From Sceloporus undulatus (Eukaryota > Chordata > Lepidosauria > Squamata > Phrynosomatidae): 64,000 nt of DNA. The position numbers and the translations under genes were made by a program. Shown piece by piece: positions 28,164 through 37,941 of this stretch. Position 1 is the first letter of the stretch. Every line of letters starts with the position of its first letter. Location of the stretch: positions 100,562,183-100,626,182 of the forward strand of contig NC_056524.1 in NCBI RefSeq assembly GCF_019175285.1, in the 5' to 3' direction. The notes beneath the pieces were generated by a model. That model ran no database searches and was not told the DNA's origin. It worked only from the letters and a program-made list of their open reading frames with translations.

Positions 28164-31100
28164 TTTATTTATATTTCCCACCTTTCCCTTGGATCGAGGC
28201 AGGATTACAACCATAAAGCAATAACAACATCTAAAATCCATACAGTGAAACAATAACATAGCTCAAAAAATACAGTTCAAAACAATAAAATCATCATCTA
28301 AAATACACAGTTGCAACCAGAAGTGGGAGTTTTCCTTGGTTCTTTATAAAAAAATCAGTTGGTTAGGCCTGCCGGAAGAGATCTGTCTTAAGTGCCTTCT
28401 TGAAGACATCTAAGGTGGTGATAAGATGGATTTCTTCCGGCAAGTTGTTCCATAGCTTGGGGGCTATGGCTGTTTACGCTCTGTGGGAAGTTGTTGATAA
28501 CCAGGTCTTTGAATATTCAAATAAATTATTCCCAGATGTTCTGAGAGTGCAGGGCGGACTATGTAGGGAGAGGTATTCCCTCAAGTAACTCAGGCCCAAG
28601 CCATGTAGGGCTTTAAAGGTAATGGCCAACACTTTGTATTGCGCCCGGAAGATAATTGGCAACCAATGAAGGGATTTTAGCACTGGTGTTACATGGTCTG
28701 ACCTAGATGTTCCAATGACCAATCTGGCTGCCACATTTTGAACCAAGTGAAGCTTTTGAACTTGGTACAAAGGAGCCCCATGTAGAGCGCATTACAGAAA
28801 CCTAAATGAGAGGTTACCAATGCATGTACCACTGTTTCAAGGTCCTTTCGGTCCAGACAGGGACGCAGTTGGCGTATCAGTCGAAGTTGGTACCAAGCAC
28901 TCCTGGCCATTGCATCCACTTGAGATGATAACTGTAGAGATGAGTCCAGGAGTACTCCCTAACTGCGAACTTTGTCCTTTAGGGGGAGTGTGACCCTGTC
29001 CAGGACTGGTTGACAAATCTCCGTCCCTGGACTTGGGGAACCTATCGCAAGTACCTCCGTTTTCTCTGGATTCAACTTGAGTTTGTTTTCCCTCATTTAC
29101 TGATGTCTTTGGGTTTTTTTTAAGGTGGGAGCTAACTAAATGCAAGACATTGCATTTATCTGTTGAATTTCACATTGATTTTGTCTGTGTTCCAGGATTC
29201 CTTTTAGAGCTTGATCCTGTCTTCTGTGGTGATGATGGCCATCCCTCTTAATTTCATGTTATCTTCAACTATGATAAGCAGCCTCTATATATGTTCATCT
29301 AGGTTATGTATAGAAACATTGACCAGCACAAAGAATAGGCCAGAGAACTGTGACATTCCACTTGTCTCCACTTACAAATAACCCTGAGCCATTATTTATC
29401 AAATATAATTATCAAATAATTATCAAATATTACCTGCATCAGACCAAATCCATTGCCATGGTCACCCCAGCCATTCTTCAGGATAGTTCCAGCATGAGAT
29501 TCTCGGGACATTATAGCAGCAATTAAAGCTGCATCGATACCAGTTTTTTCACTAACATTCTGAATCGTTGTCTTGTATTTCTCTAGATTCTTTAGATCTC
29601 TCTCTGCAATTTTTTCAGAAGCTGCAATCCCTTGTGGGGAAAAAAAGCAGATTAAAAACATCTTTTACACTTGTTTGCACATAACATTTTAAGGTAAGCA
29701 CATAGAAGGACCACAGTCAAGCTTCAGTCAGATATAAAGCCTATCTCTATCAAAAGAAAGCTGAGTTCTTGAATAATTATTCTCTCTCTCTCTCGCTTAT
29801 TTTTCAGGGCCAGTCCTGCCACTCACTATGCAATAGTGGCAGCCTCCTTGTTGCTCTTCCTGGACTTGCCAGAATGTTGGATACGTCACTGGCATCAATA
29901 GTGACATATTAAACAATAAACACTGAAGTGTTCTGAGTCCTGTAAATACATTTGTCCCTCCGTATCCACAGATTTTTTTTAATCCACAGTTTCAGCTATC
30001 CATGGCTTTAAAATATTTTTAAAAATATATACATTCCAAAAGCAAACCTTGATTTTGGCATTTTATATATGGGACACCATTTTACTATTGTATTTAATAG
30101 GACTTGATCATCCATGGATTTTGCTATCCACAGAAGGTCCTGAAACCAAACCTTAGTGGATACCAAGGGCCTACTGTAGTCTGCTGTTTCAGGTGTTTTG
30201 GTAGACACTACCCCACCAAAAGTGTTTAAATAAATTTGGCCTGCCAATTTAATTGGCTTTTGTAAGTAGAATGGGAAGGGCCTGCCACCTTTTTCTTTAT
30301 CCCCAGCAGCAAAATATCTTGGGCTGGCCTGCTGCTCACCAATAAAACAAACAAACAAAAAAACTAGGTCAAGTAAGATAAGGCTTTGGAAAACACTTAG
30401 GAACACACATATCCATTTAATGGGCAATGTTTAAAAAATAAATAAAACTCCAATCCCTTAAAGAATATTCCTCCACTAACGGACAGTTAAACACTACTTG
30501 CCTTATTAGAAACTATCAAGGAGAGAAAAGGAGATGGGCAATTATTACACCAGAAACCTGCTTCTGTTCCAGTTGTACTATCGTGTCCCAGTGTGTCTAA
30601 ATCCCGCCAATCTTAATATAATTATAATATGATAGAGGGAGACAAGTCACCCACATAACAAGTGAGCAAATGTACAGTCGTAAGTGGTGGCTCTATCATG
30701 CTGGGAGCAAATGGAGCTCTTTGAGGTTGGGTTTCAAATTATTTAAAAATAACTAGTCTTGATCAGTTTCAAAGAGATGATGAAATCTGAGACTAAAGAA
30801 ATCTTGGTTGAGCCAGCTGAAGATGAGTCCCCATGTTTTCAGAGCATTCAGTATCTGATCACATTGTAAAATGTTGCTGTTCTTCCCCAAAATTCTTAGC
30901 ATATACACTGACACACCGAAATTATTGGATTATACTTTTTACCTAATTTCACCCCTAAATTTAGCATTTTATTCTCTTTTGTAAATTATGATTTTATAAT
31001 TACCTTAAGAAATAACACACATAAGGTAGCACTAGCCAATTAACAAAGCTACCACAGTATTTGATCAAACAAGTAATCATCTTACCACCGTAAGACAGCC

Positions 31101-32526
31101 CTTCTTGTTTTCCAGTTTCAAGAGAAGCTCCGGTAGTATCAACACGCATAATGTTGCCATACTGATCTGGCAAGAATAAACACAGTTATCGTCCAGTGAA
31201 GTTAGATAAAAATAGATTACATTTTTGATTATAACACAACTGATAATTGTACTAATTGCTAAATGGTAAGCCAATCTTTAAATAAGTCCCCTTACTTTAG
31301 TAGGCCTACTCTACTTTCGATTAACAGTTGGACAGATGTCTTCGTGCTTTTTGAATTTAAGATGTTTTCCTACCATTTTGTGGGTGTGCCAGGGGGATAG
31401 GAAGATTTCAGTATTTTTAGAAATTGGATTCCTTCCCACAAATTTCTCTGTGAAGGCGGTTCTGGGAGAATCAAATATACGCAATATTAATATGGAGGAA
31501 ACTACAGTACTGGATTTCCATCCCTTTCAACTGTCCCAATTTGGTGGGGACAGTCCATTTTAACCCTCTGCTGTCCCACCTTTTCAATTGGTTTTAAATT
31601 ATTCTAATTTTTTTCTTCTCCTCCCACTTTCGCCCCTTCTTGGTGCTTTCTGCTGTTTTCCAGGCAGGACTGAAATGCCTTAGCAAAACAAGTTATGTTT
31701 CTCTAAACAGAAGGTTATGTTGTGAAAAATTGTCCAAGTTAAAGCTAAGTGAAACACTAGCCGTTTTTAAGTCATGAAGGTACATTAGCATACCCTCCAA
31801 TTGAGAAAGTTTCCTCTGTCATTCTGCTTTTTCAGCTGCTTTTAAAATATCCCAGTTTCACTTGCATCTGTCCACTTTCCCTCTTTGCATTTCAACTTAC
31901 TTCAACTGCTGCAAAATTAGTTCAAATGTTTACACTCAATTAACTTGGGTGGAAGGGGAAGGGCAGAATGATAAATCTTGCCTTTCCCGATATGCTCAGA
32001 CAGAAGCAAAACAAACTGCTGCAGTCTCTCCTAGGTTGTCTGTTCTTCCGCTTAATACCTCTTGCCATTTTGACCAGACTCTAATGTTGTTTGGAGGGTA
32101 TGGATTTCTCCTAAATTAGACATTACCACCACAGCTAAAGATAATTTTTAACATGAATTCTTCTTTCTTAAGATAATGCACTGGTTGATTCCAATGACTA
32201 AAAACTGCTAAGAAAGTTTCTGAATAATTAACAATGAGGAATTTCCTCCTAAATCATCCCTCAAATATTTTTAAAAACTCTTCTAAAGAGGGAAAGCAAG
32301 AACGCAATACTTTAAAAATTATTATTTTTAAAAAACCACAGCAATTTGTGCCTGCTTGATTTATCATTTCATGTTTTGCAACATGTTTTCTCCAAGCTGG
32401 AGCAAACAACTGGGGTATCCTGTATGCTCGGTTTGAAACCATATGCTTGTTGTTATATATCACATAACTAACAGAGCCCTTAAACATTAAAATATGACAA
32501 ATTATTGTAAAACAAATACCTCCCAT
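23935..32526 (-). CDS. LYG: Goose-type lysozyme, leaderless and cysteine-free
   Basis: There are five coding exons: 32520-32526, 31086-31166, 29434-29630, 26292-26430 and 23935-24083. GT/AG junctions and phase agree throughout, giving 190 aa. The family hydrolyses bacterial peptidoglycan. Residue numbering is collinear with mature goose lysozyme: Glu73 (SRESHAG), Asp86 ([11 protein letters not shown]) and Asp97 (VDKRYHKP) are all kept, with HITQATLI and [13 protein letters not shown] further on. The first exon supplies only 7 bases (ATGGGAG), so the protein starts [17 protein letters not shown] with no signal peptide. The four cysteines of bird lysozyme g (4, 18, 29, 60) are Gln, Leu, Gly and Gly here, and no cysteine is present anywhere. 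That is the layout of fish-type LysG. No break is seen. A separate upstream exon with a signal peptide cannot be excluded. It is the only LYG in the interval. Confidence 0.93.
24340..24420 (-). repeat. L2-like LINE 3' end
   Basis: AATAATAACAATAATTTATTTATATCCCGC is the reversed 3' terminus of an L2-like LINE, in a LYG intron. Confidence 0.5.
24520..24856 (-). mobile_element. MITE of the CTCTAGGAATCTCTAGG family
   Basis: This is the reverse orientation of the elements at 12008-12375 and 54845-55201. It shares CCTCCAGTGCAACTCTATGG, GATTCCTAGAGGGAATACTC and a closing GTGAATATGGAGGGGCAAGTG. Confidence 0.65.
25283..25757. mobile_element. TA-flanked MITE interrupted by a second MITE
   Basis: It begins CAGTCGGCCCTTCTTATACA and ends ATAACAAGGATCCACTG, with TA on both sides (25281-25282, 25758-25759). 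Without the insert it matches 60342-60559 nearly end to end (TTTGAAAATGTTCCAAAA, GGGACTTGAGCATACA). Tc1/mariner-like termini; non-coding. Confidence 0.9.
25316..25569. mobile_element. Nested TA-flanked MITE (CAGTGGTGCCTCGGG-ended)
   Basis: It is 254 bp with about 24-bp terminal inverted repeats: CAGTGGTGCCTCGGGTTACG on the left, rc CAGTGGTACCTCGGGATACG on the right. The target TA is duplicated (25314-25315, 25570-25571). The interior repeats TTCGTAACCCGAA several times. Confidence 0.92.
26500..26830 (+). mobile_element. RTE-BovB LINE 3' end
   Basis: The translated pieces read [40 protein letters not shown] and [20 protein letters not shown]. This is the BovB RT C-terminus. The 3' end AAGTTGACTCAAGGCAGTTAACAACA carries a short ACA-rich tail. 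It is 5' truncated and lies in LYG intron 3. Confidence 0.88.
27180..27358 (+). repeat. LINE 3' end with a 60-bp (TTA)n microsatellite
   Basis: TACTGCCTTGATCCGCAGGG and ATATATAAATAAAATTATTATT form an L2-like 3' end. About 20 TTA units follow (27299-27358). Confidence 0.65.
28120..29125 (-). mobile_element. L2-like LINE, RT C-terminus, broken
   Basis: The minus-strand fragments include [39 protein letters not shown] and [20 protein letters not shown], a typical vertebrate L2-group C-terminus. They lie in at least two frames. The 3' end is the (TAA)n run at 28124-28160. It lies in LYG intron 2-3 sequence upstream of the catalytic exon's acceptor side. Confidence 0.85.
29952..30177. mobile_element. 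MITE related to the CAGTCGGCCC family
   Basis: It contains TTTGTCCCTCCGTATCCACAG, GGGACACCATTTTACTATTG, GGACTTGATCATCCATGGAT and ends AAGGGCCTACTG followed by TA. The order of blocks matches 60342-60559, but the divergence is greater. Confidence 0.65.
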
Positions 32527-32554
32527 GACTCCTTGATGTTGCCAGTCTCTGTAT

Positions 32555-32600
32555 TAGATCTGTAACTGCTGCTAATATAACTGCTAGATCTGTAACTGCT
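32555..32600. repeat. Short direct repeat just upstream of the LYG start codon
   Basis: TAGATCTGTAACTGCT occurs twice about 29 bases apart, within 80 bases of the LYG ATG. It lies in the leader or promoter. Its significance is unknown. Confidence 0.6.
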
Positions 32601-32867
32601 CATATAGTTTCACTTTCAGCATCAATTTCCTTCCTGATTGCCTGGTGGTGACTTGCTTACTGGTATGTTAGTTGAGTAATCTTGGAAAGATACATCAAGA
32701 GGAAGCAGCTGACATTCTTTGACCCACACCCTTTAAAATTGTATTAACATCAGACGACTGAGTGTTGTAGTTACAAATTCAACCTTTTCTCCCTCTTTTC
32801 TAGAAATAAACAAGTTCCAGCAACTACAGACAGCAAAACCTGCACTTAAGATTGCCATTCTCTTCTC

Positions 32868-32990
32868 CAGGCTGAGAGAATGTGCCTAACCCAAGATCAC
32901 ACAGTGATTTCTATGGCCAAGCGGGAATCTGAACCCTGGTCTCCCACAGTACTAGTCCAACAGTCAAACCACTATATCACACTGGCTTTT
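32868..32990 (-). repeat. Sauria-type SINE, head half
   Basis: The reversed tRNA-like head CGGGAATCTGAACCCTGG ends CACTATATCACACTGGCT. The tail half is missing. Confidence 0.7.
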
Positions 32991-33024
32991 CATAACCACA
33001 TTGTCTATGTTTCAAGTCAGACCA

Positions 33025-33034
33025 NNNNNNNNNN
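33025..33034. other. Assembly gap (10 N)
   Basis: Ten N bases. The true length may differ. Confidence 1.
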
Positions 33035-33214
33035 TCCCAAATGCATGCTCCAAATAAGATGCTAAAATAACCAGCCATCTCTAAATAAATTAGTGGTGTG
33101 CCTCATCAAGGCCCTTTAAAGTAGGTTTCACATTTACCACATAGCCCATCTTTTGAACCAGACTGTTTCAAACATCCAAAAGTGGATTCTGGTTGTATAT
33201 CATGTGGCCTGTAT

Positions 33215-34241
33215 TGCACCCTCCAAATCTGATGGAAATCTGACCAGCAAGCCCGCAGTCTTGGCTTTATCTTTGACTCTTCTCTGTCGTGTATCCCTCA
33301 GATCCAGACCACAGCCAAGGCTTGTAGATTCTTTTTGTACAATATTGCCAAAATCCGACCATATCTCACTGCCTCTACTGCCAAGATCCTGGTCCATGCC
33401 CTAGTGATCTCACGACTTGATTACTGTAATGTCCTCCTGGCTGGGCTTCCTCTTTCTCACCTCCGTCCTTTAATCTCTGTCCAGCATTCAGCTGCACGCA
33501 TTATCACTTCCACCCACCGCTCTGACCACATCTCTCCTGTGTTGGCATCCCTTCACTGGCTCCCTCTCCCTTTCCGCATTCAGTATAAGCTCCTGCTGTC
33601 GACATTCAAAGCCCTCCATGGACTGGCCCCTCCTTACTTATCAGACCTTCTTTCTCTTCACCTTCCCACCAGGGCCCTCCGTTCTGGTAGTCAAGGGTTC
33701 CTGTCTCAGCCCAGGATTTCCTCTGCCCCATCCCGGATTCGCCCCTTTTCACTTGCTGCCCCTCACTCCTTGAACCTTCTTCCTCCACAAGCAAGAGCCA
33801 TCACTTCTTTAACCAGCTTCAAAACGGAGCTGAAAACCATCCTATTCAGAGAAGCTTTCCCAGGCATCGCATAATTGTCGCTTACTATCTGATGTTCTGT
33901 TGTTGGCTGTTTATCGATCCATTTCCTGTATTCCTATGTACTGTATATGTATTATCCTACTTGTGATTATGTATTTTCTCTGGATAATGATTAACCATCC
34001 ATTATGAAGCCTTGCCCTCCCTCCAGTCCATCTGCCTTGGTCCAGACCTCGGAGGTTGAGAGGAACTGCTGGACCTCTTACCCTTTCCCTCCACCACTCC
34101 CTTCTCCTTCTGTGTCATGTCTTTTTAGATTGTAAGCCTGAGGGCAGGGAACCGTCTAACTAAAAAGATTGCATGTACAGCGCTGTGTAAATTTACAGCG
34201 CTTCATAAATAAAGGTTAATAATAATAATAATAATAATAAA
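33215..34241 (+). mobile_element. L2-like LINE, about 1 kb 3' part with an open RT C-terminus
   Basis: An open frame of about 180 codons to 33874 carries VISRLDYCNVLLAGLPLSHL, RSDHISPVLASLHWLPLPFR, FKALHGLAPPYLSDLLSLHL and TELKTILFREAFPGIA, the C-terminus of L2-clade ORF2. The 3' UTR contains a hairpin AGCGCTGT-GTAAATTT-ACAGCGCT (34179-34202) and ends TAAATAAAGG then (TAA)n. It is 5' truncated, with no RT core. The long open frame suggests moderate age. Confidence 0.92.
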
Positions 34242-34393
34242 GCTATTTTTGAGGAAACCTACAGGGTGCTATACCAGGGAACCTCCAAACTGGATTTCCT
34301 TTATGTCATATAGCCTGTATTTTGAGTTACTAAAATTTTGTTTAAATCCATCCAGCTGTTTTTAAGGAACTTAATGGGGCACCCCATGAGGGG

Positions 34394-34606
34394 CACAGCC
34401 AGAGTGGTGTAGTGGTTTGTGTTGCACTAAAACACTGGGAGATCAGGATTCAAATCCCTGTTTGGGCACAAAAAAAACACAGGGCAAGTTGCATTCTCTC
34501 AGTCTCAGAGGAAGACACACTCCCTTCAAACAAATCTTGCCAAGAAAAAGCTGTGATAGGGTTGCTGTAGGTTGGAAATTACTTGGAGGCGTGCGCACAC
34601 ACACAC
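34394..34606 (+). mobile_element. Sauria-type SINE
   Basis: The head AGAGTGGTGTAGTGGTTTGTG carries the B-box-like GGATTCAAATCCC. The tail TGTAGGTTGGAAATTACTTG leads into an (AC)n run. Confidence 0.85.
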
Positions 34607-34667
34607 ACATACTATGAGGACACAAAAATGGATGTTGCATATGTAATTTCGATACAACTTTAAGTGT

Positions 34668-34842
34668 CTTCGGGAATCTGGGATGTATAGTTTGAGAAGG
34701 TACATATAACCCCTTGAACTACTACATTAGAGCTGTCAGGCAGAGAATTTATTAAACTACAAATCCCAGGAGTCCAGAAGAGAGCACCATGACAGTCAAA
34801 GTGGTACCAAAGGACAGCAGTGTGGATACACTCATTAACAGT
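34668..34842. repeat. Palindromic MITE, eroded
   Basis: GGGAATCTGGGATGTATAG pairs imperfectly with AAACTACAAATCCCAGGAG. The right end CAGCAGTGTGGATACACTC resembles the GGCTGCATCCACACTG subfamily. Confidence 0.6.
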
Positions 34843-34976
34843 TATGGGTAAGGGCTGTTATTGTAGGGTGATGCTTTGTTCCCTCCGTTCCCAGGGGTGC
34901 CCTTTTCTATAACAAAAGACATACTGTAATATGTATCCTGGTGCTCACTCTTTTAATACAACAGTCCACCCAGTAC

Positions 34977-35660
34977 ATAGAATCATAGAGTTGGAAGAGA
35001 CTACAAGGGCCATCGAGTCCAATTCCCTGCCATGCAGGAACTCTCAATCAAAGCATCCCTGACAGATGGCCATCCAGCCTCTGCTTAAAGACATCCAAGG
35101 AAGGAGACTCCACTACACTCCGAGGGAGTGTGTTTCACTGTCAAACAGCCTTTACTGTCAGAAAGTTCCTCCTAATCTCTTTTCCTCTAGTTTGCATCCA
35201 TTGCTCCTGGTCCTAGTCTCTGGAGCAGCAGAAAGCAAGCTAGCTCCCTCCTCAATATGACATCCCTTCAAATATTTAAACAGGGCTATCATATCACCTC
35301 TTAACCTTCTCTTCTCCAGGCTAAACATCTCAGCTCCCTAAGTCGTTCCTCAGAGGACATGACTTCCAGACCCTTCACTATTTTGGTCGCCCTCCTTTGG
35401 ATACACTCCAGTTTCTCAACATCCTTTTTAAATTGTGCTCAGAACTGGACACAATATTCCAGGTGCAGCCTGATCAGAGCAGAATATAGTGGCACTATTA
35501 TGTCCCTTGATCTAGACACTATACTGCTACTGATGCAGCCTAAAATTGAATTGGCCTTTTTAGCTGCTGCATTGCACTGTTTACTCATGTTCACCTTGTG
35601 GTCTACTTGAACTCCCAGATCCCTTTCACATGTAGTTTCATTCAGCCAGGTGTCCCCCAT
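34977..35660 (-). mobile_element. CR1 LINE (copy a), 3' terminal segment
   Basis: The minus strand reads [40 protein letters not shown] and LHLEYCVQF, then the CR1 3' end (reverse of AATCATAGAGTTGGAAGAG). It is the continuation of the element at 36211-36749 and 37942-39555, from which it is separated by insertions. Confidence 0.9.
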
Positions 35661-36210
35661 AATAGTGCCACTGTATTCTGCTCTGGTCAGGCCCCACCTA
35701 GAATATTGTGTCCAGTTCTGGGCACCACAATTCAAAAAGGACATTGAGAAACTGGAGCGTGTCCAAAGGAAGGCGACAAAAATGGTGAAGGGTCTGGAAA
35801 CCATGCCCTATGAGGAACGACTTAGGGAGCTGGGGATGTTTAGCCTGGAGAAAAGAAGGTTAAGAAGTGATATGATAGCCCTGTTTAAATATTTGAAAGG
35901 ATGTCATATTGAGGAGGGAACAAGCTTGTTTTCTGCTGCTCCAGAGAACAGGACCCAGAACAATGGATGCAAGCTACAGGAAAAGAGATTCCACCTGAAC
36001 ATTAGGAGGAACTTCCTGACAGTAAGGGCTGTTCGACAGTGGAATGCACTTCCTCGGAGGGTGATAGAGTCTCTTTCCTTGGAGGTCTTTAAACAGAGGC
36101 TGGATGGCCATCTGTCAGGGATGCTTTGATTTGGATTTCCTGCATGGCAGGGGGTTGGACTGGATGGCCCTAGTGGTCTCTTCCAACTCTACGATTCTAT
36201 GATTCTATAA
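35661..36210 (+). mobile_element. CR1 LINE (copy b) inserted inside CR1 copy a in opposite orientation
   Basis: It is 550 bp with an open frame: [60 protein letters not shown] and [20 protein letters not shown]. It ends with ATTCTATGATTCTATA, the CR1 terminal repeat. The host CR1 reads through the join (CCCCCAT at 35660 to TCCTATATCTG at 36211) without a visible duplication, as usual for CR1. With copy a it makes a large inverted repeat. Confidence 0.93.
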
Positions 36211-36745
36211 TCCTATATCTGTTCATTTCATTTTTCCGCCCTAAGTACAGTACCTTACATTTCTCTGTGTTGAATTTCAATTTTGTTAGCTTTGTCCCAG
36301 CTTTCTAGTCTATTCAGGTTGTTTTGAATTTTGATCCTGTCCTCTGGAGTATTAGCTCCTAATTTGATAAGTATACCCCCAATTCTGTCCTCCAAGCCAT
36401 TGATAAAGACGTTGAATAGCACTGGCCCCAGGACAGAGCCCTGTGGGACCCCACTGGTCGATTCTCTACAGGATGAAAAGGAGCTATTGTTCAGCAACCT
36501 TTGGATTCGGCCAGTCAACCAGTTACAAATCCATGTAACAGTTGCCTTGTCTAGCCCACATTTTACAAGCTTATTTGCAAGAGTGTCATGGGGAACTTTG
36601 TCAAAGGCCTTACTGAAATCAAGATATACTATATCCACAGCATTCCCTTCATCTACCAAGCTGGTAATTTTATCCAAAAAAGAGATTAGATTTGTCTGGC
36701 ATGACTTGTTTCTCTGAAACCCGTGTTGACTTTTTGTGATTATGG

Positions 36746-36749
<4 letters not shown>
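36211..36749 (-). mobile_element. CR1 LINE (copy a), RT domain segment
   Basis: The minus strand shows VDIVYLDFSKAFDKVPHDTL and STSGVPQGSVLGPVLFNVFI. This is the RT palm region of CR1 ORF2. Confidence 0.93.
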
Positions 36750-36785
<36 letters not shown>

Positions 36786-37936
36786 CTTTATTTATATACT
36801 GCCCTTCTTAGAATCAGGGCGGTGTACAACAAAAAGAAAACATACAATAATACAAGAAGTACAATAATACAAAAGCCCATTAAAAACAATGCAATAAAAA
36901 CATTAAAACTCATGCCAGCTTGACAATGCTGGCAGAAAGCGGGGTGGGGGGAGGGGAGGAGAGCATTCTGGGGGCAAAAGAGTCAGGGGTAGGCCTGCTC
37001 GAAAAAATAGGTTTTCAATGTCAGGGATGATGGGAGTTGTGGCTCTTCACCTGGCCTGGAACTCACCACCTGGTTGTGCACCACGCTGACCAGTTTTGGC
37101 CAGTTGTTATATCTTTGCAAGAGTTGCAGAGAACAGGCTGAAGACCCCGACAAACTCTCCAAGCCTTCTCACTCTTGCTTCCACAGAAGTCTTCACCCTT
37201 CTTCACCAGGGTCCTGCTGGTTCTTGTAGCTTCACCCAAGACACCAGACAACTCAGTAGTCTTATATAAAAGATCTACTTTAATCTACTATATACACAGC
37301 TCCAAACAATGCTCAACTCCTCACTCTCCAATCCAACTACTCACAACTACAACCCACACAACAATCCACTACTACCCACAAAATGCATTGGGATGTATAG
37401 TCATTATTACAGCCAAATCATGGCACCACCTACTGTTTTCTGTTTCCACCCAGTAGGTGTGTACATCATTCCCATTGGTTCTCCTTGTTCATCCCACAAT
37501 TAATGATTTCATCATCTCAGCCTTGACCACTTAACAATTTTCAGGTGTGTCCAATTATCCACTTTGCAATTCTTGTCCTTGGCACTCTGGACTTGTTAAT
37601 TGTATTACCACTCACACCTGTGTGGTTCTCCATTGGCTTCTGCTGAGTCACTCTGACTCTCACATACATGTTTTATTTCTCTTACTGTATGTCCCATGTT
37701 GGTTTTTCCTTAACATTCAACCCCTTCTTAAATTGAGCTAGGGAGGTGGCTGAGCGGAGTTCAGCGGGCAGCAAGTTCCAGAGGTTGGGGGCCGAGGTGG
37801 TAAAGGCCCTCCTAGAGGTGGAAACTAATCTGGCCTCTGGAACTCTTAGAAGTTGCTGCCCGGATGATCTGAGTGCGCGGGCGGATTATATGGAGAGAGG
37901 CGGTCCTCCAGATACCCTGGGCCCAAGCCATTTATT
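36750..37936 (-). mobile_element. L2-like LINE inserted in CR1 copy a
   Basis: The 3' end is an (ATA)n run at 36750 followed by AAACTTTATTTATATACTGC. The body resumes after the LTR at 37721 (GAGCTAGGGAGGTGGCTGAG ... GGAGAGAGGCGGTCCTCCAG). A short target repeat GCATT lies on both sides (36745-36749, 37937-37941). The CR1 reads on at 37942 (GCCTTGTAGATGTTCACAAA). Confidence 0.85.
37019..37715 (-). mobile_element. Solo LTR of an LTR retrotransposon (fossil)
   Basis: This 697-bp block has TGT...ACA ends (TGTCAGGGATGATGGG ... TTTTTCCTTAACA) and a perfect 5-bp target duplication TTCAA (37014-37018 and 37716-37720). No internal coding region is present, so it is a solo LTR left by recombination. 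The minus orientation is preferred because TGTTAAGG then reads as the 5' end. The family is not determined; a 5-bp duplication fits Ty3-like elements or some endogenous retroviruses. It lies inside the L2-like LINE, so it is younger than both hosts. Confidence 0.8.
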
Positions 37937-37941
37937 GCATT

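Noticed and set aside
33335-33874. 180-codon open frame as a host gene
   Set aside because: It matches the RT C-terminus of L2-clade LINEs and is followed by their 3' UTR.
35650-36129. 160-codon open frame as a host gene
   Set aside because: It is the C-terminal part of CR1 ORF2 with the CR1 3' tail.
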